5,671 nucleotides of DNA from assembly GCA_028817685.1 (NCBI GenBank), contig JAPPPC010000796.1, positions 1 through 5,671 of the forward strand. The letters run 5' to 3'. This DNA is from Rhodospirillaceae bacterium. Lineage in GTDB: Bacteria; Pseudomonadota; Alphaproteobacteria; UBA8366; GCA-2717185. A program made the translations under genes and the position numbers. A model generated the notes under the pieces. The model ran no database searches and was not told where the DNA came from. It saw only the letters and a program-made list of their open reading frames with translations. This document shows positions 1 to 5,568 of the stretch, in pieces (positions within the stretch are counted from its first letter, which is position 1; every line of letters starts with the position of its first letter).

Positions 1-6
1 GAATGG

Positions 7-12
7 TTCCTT
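7..12 (-). promoter_or_regulatory. Possible ribosome binding site of a gene just off the left edge
   Basis: On the minus strand the 31 nt after the enolase-superfamily stop end with AAGGAA (complement of 7-12), leaving 6 nt before the window edge. This is a good Shine-Dalgarno sequence at the right distance for a start codon at or just past the edge, so a further minus-strand gene in the same operon is plausible. No start codon is visible. Confidence 0.3.
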
Positions 13-31
13 GGTCTTTGTCGTTTGCCGC

Positions 32-1204
32 CTATTGCAAGCGGTATTTCTCGATCACTTCCTCGTTGAGCTCGATGCCGAGGCCCGGCTTGTCCTCCAT
101 TTCAAGATAGCCGTCCTTGAAGGATTTGATCGGCAATTGGCAGAGGTCCCAGTGCAGCGGGTTGTGTTGCTCTTTGTTCCAGTCGCTCTGCATGTACTCG
201 TAGATCAGGAAGTTCGGTGCGTAGGTCGCCAGGTGCAGCGACACCGTCATGATGATATTCGACGAACTGCCGGTGTGCGGCGCGTACTGTACATGGAAGG
301 CGGACGCCATGTCGGCGATCTTGCGCGCCTCGGTGATGCCGCCGGCACGGGCCGCGTCATGTTGCACGATGTCGATCGCGTCGCGCTTGAAGAAGCGGGC
401 GAAGCTGAACCGATTGAAGTCGGCCTCGCCGGTCGCGATGCGGATGCCCAGCTTGTCCTTGAGATAGGCGTAGCCTTCGATATCGTCCGGCGCCAGCGGT
501 TCTTCGTACCAGTACAGGTCCATTGCCTCGAGCGCTTGGCCGACCTGCAGCGCGGTCTTGAGGTCATGTCCGTAACCGCAATTGACGTCCGCCATCAGGG
601 TGACGTCGTCACCAGCATGTTCCTTGATCTGCTCGACGGTCTTCATTTCGCCGCGCCAGTTCATCGGATCCTTGCCGATCTTGATCTTCATGGCGTTGAA
701 GCCGTTCGCTTTATGCTTGTCGATCTCGTCGCGCAGGATCTCGATGTCGCGCAACCGCAAGGAGGACGCATAGGCCCAAAGTTTCGGATTGGTCTTGCCG
801 CCGAGCAACCGCCAAACCGGCACACCCGCGGATTTACCCCAGATATCCCACAACGCCGTATCGATGCCGGCTAAAGCCTCCAGATAGAAGCCCGAGTGAT
901 GGCCGCGATTGATCATCACCGACCACAGCAGGTCCCAAAGATATTCCACATCGCGCGGATCTTTGCCGATCAAGAGCGGTTTCACGTAATGCACGATGTC
1001 ACGCAAGGCGGTCCCGGACAGGCGCGTCATGCATTCGCCGACACCCTCGAGACCGTTGTCCGCGCGGATGCGGACAATGACCGAGCGATATTCCTTGAAG
1101 ACAACAGGGGCGACTTCGTCGGCGCGCGGCATGCTGATCGGCGCGGCGATCTGTTTTTCCATCGGCACGGCGAGCGCAATCGCCTCGACATCCGTGATCT
1201 TCAT
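32..1204 (-). CDS. Mandelate racemase/muconate lactonizing enzyme family protein (enolase superfamily)
   Basis: This 390-residue protein is complete and of normal family length. The N-terminal capping domain runs to about residue 130, followed by the (beta/alpha)7-beta barrel. The catalytic layout of the mandelate racemase subgroup is visible: a K-x-K motif (K173, K175, in AMKIKIG), metal ligands D206 (in MADVN), E234/E235 (YEEP) and E260 (ATGE), a His-Asp dyad of D283 (QHD) and H310 (APHTG), and E336 (YEYM). Such enzymes take a proton from the carbon next to a carboxylate and racemize, dehydrate or cycloisomerize hydroxy or sugar acids with Mg2+. The substrate cannot be read from sequence; an acid-sugar dehydratase or a racemase-like role are both possible. 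The ATG at 1204 is chosen because the domain begins there (MKITDVEAIAL) and AGGA lies 7 nt upstream. The same frame stays open into the neighbouring gene, but that stretch is antisense. The gene is divergent from the acyl-CoA operon and would be cytoplasmic. Confidence 0.93.
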   Translation of the reverse strand: MKITDVEAIALAVPMEKQIAAPISMPRADEVAPVVFKEYRSVIVRIRADNGLEGVGECMTRLSGTALRDIVHYVKPLLIGKDPRDVEYLWDLLWSVMINRGHHSGFYLEALAGIDTALWDIWGKSAGVPVWRLLGGKTNPKLWAYASSLRLRDIEILRDEIDKHKANGFNAMKIKIGKDPMNWRGEMKTVEQIKEHAGDDVTLMADVNCGYGHDLKTALQVGQALEAMDLYWYEEPLAPDDIEGYAYLKDKLGIRIATGEADFNRFSFARFFKRDAIDIVQHDAARAGGITEARKIADMASAFHVQYAPHTGSSSNIIMTVSLHLATYAPNFLIYEYMQSDWNKEQHNPLHWDLCQLPIKSFKDGYLEMEDKPGLGIELNEEVIEKYRLQ

Positions 1205-1253
1205 GATTCCGTCCTGTAGGTGCGCGGGCGCTCTCGACGCCGGGTGGGGGCCA

Positions 1254-1281
1254 ATGATACTGGTTGCCGACGCAACGGCAA
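1254..1281 (-). promoter_or_regulatory. Possible sigma70-type promoter for the enolase-superfamily gene
   Basis: Read on the minus strand, TTGCCG (complement of 1276-1281; 4 of 6 matches to TTGACA) is followed after 16 nt by TATCAT (complement of 1254-1259; 5 of 6 matches to TATAAT). Transcription would start near 1247, giving a leader of about 43 nt before the ATG at 1204. The opposite strand has a weaker pair facing the dehydrogenase gene: TCGACG at 1234-1239, 16 nt, then GATACT at 1256-1261, each 4 of 6. Short consensus matches like these are common by chance, so the call is tentative. Confidence 0.35.
1264..1281. promoter_or_regulatory. Inverted repeat TTGCCG-N6-CGGCAA, possible operator
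   Basis: Two perfect 6-bp arms (1264-1269 and 1276-1281) are separated by 6 bp. The repeat lies in the 87-bp gap between the divergent enolase-superfamily and dehydrogenase genes. It covers the proposed minus-strand -35 and most of its spacer, and its right arm touches the ribosome binding site of the plus-strand gene. The size and placement suit a dimeric repressor, but no regulator gene is present in the window and one repeat of this length could be chance. Confidence 0.35.
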
Positions 1282-1286
1282 GGTGG
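1280..1286 (+). promoter_or_regulatory. Ribosome binding site AAGGTGG that decides the dehydrogenase start
   Basis: AAGGTGG ends 5 nt before the ATG at 1292. It supports this start over a possible GTG at 1283 and over the longer open frame beginning near 1220. Confidence 0.6.
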
Positions 1287-1291
1287 ATGGC

Positions 1292-2152
1292 ATGGAGAAG
1301 GCGATACGCAACGTTCTGGTCGTGGGACCGGGAACCATGGGGCGCGGCATTGCGAACACATTCCTGCGCGGTGGCCATGCGGTGACGGTGATGAGCCGAA
1401 ATCCTGCCAAGGTTCCACCCTTTGACGGTGCGGTTACCGTGACCGGCACATTGCCGGAGGAAGCGCCCGACTTCGTCATCGAATCCATCGTGGAGGAGAT
1501 GGATGCCAAACACACCCTGTTCGAACAGCTGGAGACCCGGTACAGCGGCCAACCGATCCTGGCGACGAACACCTCGGGCCTTCCGATGGACGAAATGGTG
1601 GCGAGGCTCAGATATCCGGAGCGCTTTATCGGCGTCCACTACCTGCAGCCGGCGGATGCCCTGCCGCTGGTGGAGGTCATTCGCGTCGACTCGACAACGG
1701 ATGCCGTGCTCGGCGCGGTGCGGGCGGCACTCGAGCGGAACGGCCAGAAGGCGTTGGTCCTGAATCGGCCGGTACCAGGTTTCCTTCTCAACCGCCTGCA
1801 GCACGCGATGATGCACGAGGCGCTGGCGATGATCGAGGACGGGGTTTGTACGGCGGCCGATGTGGATGCCTGTCTGAAGGGCGCGCTCGCCCCGCGCATG
1901 TGCCTGACCGGGTTGATCGAGCAGAAGGACCTGAGCGGCCTCCAGGTGACGGCCGCGACCCACCGCAATCTCGTCCCCGACATGCATCATACGAACACGC
2001 CCGTCGCCTTGCTGCAGGACATGGTGAAAGACGGCAATCTCGGCGTTTCAACCGGGCAGGGCTTCTACGATTGGCGGGACCGCGATGTCGACGGGTACAA
2101 ACAGCAAGTGGCGAAAAAGCTACAGCGTATTCTGGATTTGCTAGCTGAATAG
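1292..2152 (+). CDS. 3-hydroxyacyl-CoA dehydrogenase family protein, short form
   Basis: This 286-residue protein has an N-terminal Rossmann domain with a dinucleotide loop at 12-20 (GPGTMGRGI) and a C-terminal helical 3HCDH domain from about 161 (PGFLLNR) to the typical ending TGQGFYDW at 254-261. Family active-site positions are present: S95 (TNTSG), H116 (HYLQP), E128 (LVEVI) and N167. It would oxidise a 3-hydroxyacyl-CoA, or a related 3-hydroxy acid, to the 3-keto form. Two things are odd. R36 stands at the end of strand beta-2 where NAD-specific members carry an acidic residue. The helical hairpin of about 40 residues that normally follows is missing (only residues 37-55 lie between). 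The HYLQP motif also replaces the usual H-x-x-N-P. The ATG at 1292 is preferred because AAGGTGG ends 5 nt upstream and the Rossmann fold starts at once; an upstream frame extension to 1220 looks non-coding. It is the first gene of the plus-strand run. Confidence 0.88.
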   Translation: MEKAIRNVLVVGPGTMGRGIANTFLRGGHAVTVMSRNPAKVPPFDGAVTVTGTLPEEAPDFVIESIVEEMDAKHTLFEQLETRYSGQPILATNTSGLPMDEMVARLRYPERFIGVHYLQPADALPLVEVIRVDSTTDAVLGAVRAALERNGQKALVLNRPVPGFLLNRLQHAMMHEALAMIEDGVCTAADVDACLKGALAPRMCLTGLIEQKDLSGLQVTAATHRNLVPDMHHTNTPVALLQDMVKDGNLGVSTGQGFYDWRDRDVDGYKQQVAKKLQRILDLLAE

Positions 2153-2161
2153 GCGCGTGCG

Positions 2162-2680
2162 ATGAAAAACGCCATTACCGAATGGGTTCGCTTCGACTGG
2201 CCGCTCTCCGGCCGCCAGTTCGGGGTATCCATGGCGTCGGGCTACACCTTGCGCGCTGCGGGTCCTTCCGATCTCTCCGCGATGCGGACCATCGTGCGGT
2301 TGGCGTATGAAACGGATCCCGTTTGGAGTGGCAAGACCGGTTCGATCGAAACGAATGTAATGGAACGGGTCGAGGCCAGGATTGCCGACCCAACGGCCCA
2401 TTTTGTTTTGGCTGAACATTCGGGTCAGATCGTCGGCCTGAACGGTGTCGCCGTCGCCAGCGATACGCAGATGAATCTGATCACGGGTATCTGCGTGGCG
2501 GCAGATCATCAGGGGCGTGGCCTCGGTCGCGCGCTGCTCGGCCGTTCGCTCGAATGGCTGCGGGACCAAGGACTATCCGTCGCGACCGTAACGACCGATA
2601 ATAGGGCGGTTGCCGCCCATGTTTATCGCCACTTCGATGCGGAACGCGTGGACAATGTCGAATATCCCGGGGCCTTTTGA
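2162..2680 (+). CDS. GNAT family N-acetyltransferase
   Basis: This 172-residue protein is a single GNAT domain. The domain begins around residue 28 (YTLRAAGPSDL). The acetyl-CoA binding motif A is clear at about 109-126, with the Q/R-x-x-G-x-G loop as QGRGLG (117-122) after a beta-strand (ITGICV). A motif-B-like segment (AAHVYRHFDAERV, 151-163) ends the fold. Such proteins transfer an acetyl group from acetyl-CoA to an amine on a small molecule or protein; the acceptor is unknown. The gene starts 9 nt after the dehydrogenase stop, so translational coupling is likely, and no strong Shine-Dalgarno sequence is seen. An alternative ATG at 2231, after GGGG, would remove 23 N-terminal residues (MKNAITEWVRF and following) that lie outside the core domain, so the start is uncertain. 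Its place between fatty-acid-type enzymes and a receiver is unusual. Confidence 0.87.
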   Translation: MKNAITEWVRFDWPLSGRQFGVSMASGYTLRAAGPSDLSAMRTIVRLAYETDPVWSGKTGSIETNVMERVEARIADPTAHFVLAEHSGQIVGLNGVAVASDTQMNLITGICVAADHQGRGLGRALLGRSLEWLRDQGLSVATVTTDNRAVAAHVYRHFDAERVDNVEYPGAF

Positions 2681-2698
2681 TCTGACTGGTGCGCCGCC

Positions 2699-3187
2699 AT
2701 GGCCTACGACCTGAGCGATGTGCGCATTTTGGTGGTCGATCCGAGTCCCTTCCGGCGCATGCTGATTTGCGATGTCCTGAAGGCGATCGGGGTGGAACAG
2801 TTCGAGGCGGTCGATCAGGGGACGACGGCCTACAGCGCCTATCGCGCCGCCAGCTTCGATATCATCATCGCCGAACAGGTCATGCTGCCACTGGACGGCC
2901 TCGACCTGACCCGCATGATTCGCACCAACCCGGACAGCCCGAATCCAACCGTGCCGATCCTGATGATCGCGGCGTCGCCGCGCACGGATGAGGTCGTTGC
3001 GGCGCGCGATTCGGGCGTGACCGAGTATATGGCGATGCCGTTTTCCGTGACGACGCTGTACAACCGCCTCGTCTTCATCATCGAGCAGCCGCGACAGTTC
3101 GTGCGCGATGGCGAATATTTCGGCCCGGATCGCCGGCGTTCGGTCAAGGACTTCCTGGGTGATGAGAAGCGCAGCGGCGAAGAATAG
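2699..3187 (+). CDS. CheY-like receiver domain protein with degenerate phosphorylation site (pseudo-receiver)
   Basis: This 162-residue protein has one receiver domain (about 8-130) and a tail of about 30 residues containing YFGPDRRR (140-147), with no output domain. The fold is well kept: ILVVD at 10-14, FDIIIAE at 53-59, MLPLDG at 62-67, VPILMI at 85-90, SGVTEYMAMPF at 105-115. Aligned to CheY, the signalling residues are not kept: D13 is P15 here, the phospho-acceptor D57 is E59, the switch T87 is A91 and K109 is M113. Only the first acidic residue (D14) remains. Canonical Asp phosphorylation is therefore very unlikely; Glu at this site can mimic the phosphorylated state, which is inference here. 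I recall alphaproteobacterial single-domain receivers with the same tail motif and intact D/T/K. The gene follows the acetyltransferase by 18 nt in the same run. No histidine kinase is in the window. The partner and output are unknown. Confidence 0.87.
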   Translation: MAYDLSDVRILVVDPSPFRRMLICDVLKAIGVEQFEAVDQGTTAYSAYRAASFDIIIAEQVMLPLDGLDLTRMIRTNPDSPNPTVPILMIAASPRTDEVVAARDSGVTEYMAMPFSVTTLYNRLVFIIEQPRQFVRDGEYFGPDRRRSVKDFLGDEKRSGEE

Positions 3188-3194
3188 GCTGCGC
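3169..3194 (+). other. Hairpin spanning the receiver stop codon
   Basis: GCGCAGC (3169-3175) and GCTGCGC (3188-3194) form a perfect 7-bp stem with a 12-nt loop that contains the TAG stop of the receiver gene. The nearest T run (3209-3212) is 14 nt beyond the stem, so it is not a typical intrinsic terminator. It could be an mRNA processing or stability element between the receiver and the hydratase genes, or chance. Confidence 0.35.
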
Positions 3195-3215
3195 ATCGAC
3201 ATCTCGAATTTTGGC

Positions 3216-3219
3216 GGAG
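3216..3219 (+). promoter_or_regulatory. Ribosome binding site GGAG deciding the hydratase start
   Basis: GGAG lies 9 nt before the ATG at 3229. It falls inside the longer TTG-initiated version of the frame (TTG at 3211), so it favours the ATG. Confidence 0.5.
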
Positions 3220-3228
3220 TTTGTAACG

Positions 3229-3984
3229 ATGGAAATACGGTTGACCGAGGAAGGGCGGCACATCGCCGTCATCACGATCGACAATCAGCCGCGGCGCAAC
3301 GCCATGACGCGGGAGATGATCTACGAACTTGCGCGGCTGTGGGACGAATTGGAGACCTCCGATCATCGCTGCATCGTCGTCACCGGTGCCGGCGACCGGG
3401 CCTTCAGCTCCGGTGCCGATCTTGGCGGCGATCTCCGCGCGTCGGCGGATCTGGCGGCGAAGATCAATCGCGGCCTGCTGAAGACGGATGGGTATCCGAA
3501 ACCGATCCTCGCCGCCGTCAACGGCGATTGCGTGGCCGGCGGGTTGGAGCTGATTCTGTCCTGCGATATCCGTTTCGCATCCCCCAACGCCCGTTTCGGG
3601 CTTCCCGAAGTCAAATGGTCGATCTACCCGTTCGGCGGCTCGACGACCAAACTTGTCGCCCAGATCGGTTATGTTCACGCAGCGGAGATGCTGCTGGGGG
3701 CGCAATTGATTTCCGCCGAGCAGGCCGTCGAGATCGACCTCGTCAACCGAGTGGTGCCGCAAGCCGATCTGATGTCCGAGACCCTGCGGTTCGCTGAACT
3801 GATTGCTGCCAACAGCCCGTCCGCGGTCCAGGCCGTCAAACACCAGCTAAGCGAGACCCAGGCGGAACTTGTGCGTTCCCGCGAAACCGTCGAGCAGGCG
3901 CTTGGTGACGCGGTGCGCGAGAGCCCGCATTTCAAGGAAGGGGTGGCCGCCTTTCTGGAGAAACGGCAGCCCGATTACGACTGA
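3229..3984 (+). CDS. Enoyl-CoA hydratase/isomerase (crotonase) family protein
   Basis: This 251-residue protein has the normal crotonase length. The CoA/oxyanion-hole segments are FSSGADL (59-65) and NGDCVAGGLEL (98-108). Both hydratase glutamates are present with the spacing of mitochondrial enoyl-CoA hydratase: E107 (GGLEL) and E127 (FGLPEV), 20 residues apart like rat E144 and E164. It would therefore add water across a 2-enoyl-CoA to give the 3-hydroxyacyl-CoA, the substrate type of the dehydrogenase at the head of the run. PFGGSTTKL (134-142) and LVNRVVP (171-177) are further family landmarks, and the C-terminal helices are complete. The ATG at 3229 is chosen because GGAG lies 9 nt upstream (3216-3219); a TTG at 3211 in the same frame would add six residues but lacks a good ribosome site. 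The chain length or nature of the acyl group is not evident. It is the last gene of the plus-strand run and its 3' end overlaps the convergent synthetase gene. Confidence 0.92.
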   Translation: MEIRLTEEGRHIAVITIDNQPRRNAMTREMIYELARLWDELETSDHRCIVVTGAGDRAFSSGADLGGDLRASADLAAKINRGLLKTDGYPKPILAAVNGDCVAGGLELILSCDIRFASPNARFGLPEVKWSIYPFGGSTTKLVAQIGYVHAAEMLLGAQLISAEQAVEIDLVNRVVPQADLMSETLRFAELIAANSPSAVQAVKHQLSETQAELVRSRETVEQALGDAVRESPHFKEGVAAFLEKRQPDYD

Positions 3985-5555
3985 CCGGGCGCCGGCTCGA
4001 ACAGCTCCGGCAGACGGTTCTTTTGCAGCTTCCCTGTTGTCGTCAGGGGGAGTTTTGCGCGGTCGACGAAACGGTAGCGCCGAGGCACCTTGTAGGCTGC
4101 CAGTTCCGCACGGCAATGATCGATGAGTTCGGACTCACGCGGCTGGGTGCCGGCACGAGAGACGATGACGGCTGCCAGCGCTTCGTCCAGTCGGCTGTCC
4201 GGCACGCCGGTGACATGGGCTTCTTCGACATTCGGGTGGCTGGCCAGGACCGCCTCGACCTCCGCCGGGGCCACGTTGATCCCGCCGGTCTTGACCATCT
4301 CTTTCAGGCGGCCGCGGAATATCAGGTAGCCCTCCGTATCGAGATAGCCGAGATCGCCGGTCAACAGAAAGCCGTCCGCGTCGAACCCTTCCGCCGTCCG
4401 ATCCGGGTCGTCCAGATAGCCCGGTGTCAGACCTCCGCGGATGACGATCTCGCCGGTCTCGCCGGTTGGCAAGGGCTTACGGGTTTCCGGGTCGACGATC
4501 CGGATTTCGACATCGTCGAGCGGTCGGCCGCAATTGTTCAGCCGGATTTCCAGCGGATCATGCGCGTCGCCAACCGCGGAATTGCCATAGGCTTCGGTCA
4601 GTCCGTAGACATTGCAGATTTCCGTCGCCCCCAGTTCGACGATCCGGCGGACCTGATCGGGGGTGCCGATCGTAGCGCCGGTTCGAAGCGAGGAGAGGTC
4701 GCGTTTTGGCCGGTCCGGATGCTCGATAAGGGCGAGCGACATGTTCGGCGTTCCGTAAAACACTGTGCAGCGTTCCCGCTCGATCAAGGCGAGCGCCTCG
4801 CCGGCGTCGAAACTGCGCTGCAGGACGATCGCGCCGCCATGGGTCATCAGGGTGAACAGGGCATTCACGCAGCCGAACGACCAGAACAGGGATACGGCCA
4901 GCCACAGCCTGTCGTCCGGCAACAGTCGCTGTCGTTCGCCGATGCGCCACATATTGTCGACCATGCCGTGTTGCAGCAGGGGGACACCCTTGGGTGTCGC
5001 CGTTGATCCGGACGTATAGAGGATGCACGCCACATCTTCGGCGTTCACCGCGCTGCGGGCCTTTTCGTAAGTGGCGTCGGAAACCGCAGCGCCGGCCTGC
5101 ACCAAACTGTCGAAGGGAATGGTATCCGCTACCGGTGTTTCGGCGACGCAGATGATCTGCTCGGGTGTTGCCGATCCGACCTCGTCGAGTAGTTCGGGCA
5201 GCGGGCGGCCTCGAACTGCCGAAGTGGCCACCAGGTGGCGGACGCCGGCGTGATCGAACTGATAGGCGAGTTCCCGGGCGCTGGACCAGCAATTCAGCGC
5301 GACGACTTCGGCGCCGATCGACATGGCGGCGAAATAAGTGATGACCCATTCGGCCTGGTTTTCCATCAGGATCGCGAGCCGGTCACCCCGCGCAACACCT
5401 ATGCCAAGGAGGCCCTTGGCATGTTTCCTCACGACAGCCTGAAACGCTGCGTAGGTGAGGCGTCGCTCACCGTCGATAATAAAATCGCGTGCGCCATACC
5501 GGGCTGCCATTTCGTCGAGCAGGTCCGGTGCCGTGCGGCTGGCGGGCGCGTCCAT
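3975..5555 (-). CDS. AMP-dependent acyl-CoA synthetase (ANL superfamily)
   Basis: This 526-residue protein has the usual length for an acyl- or aryl-CoA ligase. It would activate a carboxylic acid with ATP to an acyl-adenylate and then to the CoA thioester. Core motifs appear in order: the phosphate loop YTSGSTATPKG (180-190), FYGTPNMS (266-273), VYGLTE (316-321), TGDLGYLD (399-406, with the ribose-binding Asp401), the hinge and C-terminal motif GRLKEMVKTGGINVAPAEVE (415-434), and the C-terminal catalytic lysine K509 in TTTGKLQKN. All key residues look intact. The substrate pocket (for example FWSFGC at 224-229) does not identify the acid. The ATG at 5555 starts just ahead of the first domain helix, with only a weak GACGGA upstream. 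The gene lies 13 bp after a CoA-transferase gene on the same strand, so the two are probably cotranscribed. Its stop overlaps the end of the hydratase gene by 10 bp. Confidence 0.93.
   Translation of the reverse strand: MDAPASRTAPDLLDEMAARYGARDFIIDGERRLTYAAFQAVVRKHAKGLLGIGVARGDRLAILMENQAEWVITYFAAMSIGAEVVALNCWSSARELAYQFDHAGVRHLVATSAVRGRPLPELLDEVGSATPEQIICVAETPVADTIPFDSLVQAGAAVSDATYEKARSAVNAEDVACILYTSGSTATPKGVPLLQHGMVDNMWRIGERQRLLPDDRLWLAVSLFWSFGCVNALFTLMTHGGAIVLQRSFDAGEALALIERERCTVFYGTPNMSLALIEHPDRPKRDLSSLRTGATIGTPDQVRRIVELGATEICNVYGLTEAYGNSAVGDAHDPLEIRLNNCGRPLDDVEIRIVDPETRKPLPTGETGEIVIRGGLTPGYLDDPDRTAEGFDADGFLLTGDLGYLDTEGYLIFRGRLKEMVKTGGINVAPAEVEAVLASHPNVEEAHVTGVPDSRLDEALAAVIVSRAGTQPRESELIDHCRAELAAYKVPRRYRFVDRAKLPLTTTGKLQKNRLPELFEPAPGQS
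3991..4024 (+). terminator. Weak possible terminator for the plus-strand run, inside the convergent gene
   Basis: GCCGG (3991-3995) can pair with CCGGC (4007-4011) across an 11-nt loop, and TTCTTTT follows at 4018-4024 on the plus strand. The stem is only 5 bp and a competing CCGG-GCG-CCGG fold (3985-3995) overlaps it. It is recorded because the plus-strand operon must end in this area and no stronger structure is visible. Confidence 0.2.
5401..5422. repeat. Perfect 9-bp inverted repeat inside the synthetase gene
   Basis: ATGCCAAGG (5401-5409) and CCTTGGCAT (5414-5422) are exact reverse complements around a 4-nt loop. In the minus-strand mRNA the hairpin would lie about 130-155 nt after the synthetase start codon and cover codons for HAKGLLGI. 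No T run follows. It is the strongest short palindrome I noticed in the window; its function is unknown. Confidence 0.55.
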
Positions 5556-5568
5556 GGCAGCGGTCCGT

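Noticed and set aside
11..874. Long plus-strand open frame antisense to the enolase-superfamily gene
   Set aside because: It is a codon shadow in GC-rich DNA. The translation has no family motifs, while the minus strand carries a full catalytic set.
1205..1990. Upstream continuation of the enolase-superfamily reading frame on the minus strand, giving a 652-residue protein
   Set aside because: The extra part is Arg/His-rich, has no domain character and is antisense to the well-supported dehydrogenase gene. The enolase-superfamily domain starts exactly at the ATG at 1204 with a ribosome site.
2573..3202. Minus-strand open frame antisense to the receiver gene
   Set aside because: The receiver fold is clear on the plus strand; the antisense product is His/Arg/Asp-rich with no domain.
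3211..3228. TTG start at 3211 for the hydratase
   Set aside because: The ATG at 3229 has GGAG at a workable distance and matches the usual crotonase N-terminus; the TTG lacks a good ribosome site.
3985..4024. Strong bidirectional terminator between the convergent genes
   Set aside because: Only short, competing GC stems are present and the region is coding for the synthetase C-terminus. It is kept only as a weak plus-strand candidate.
4023..5006. Long plus-strand open frame antisense to the acyl-CoA synthetase gene
   Set aside because: It is a shadow of the synthetase codons, with low-complexity composition and no recognisable motif.
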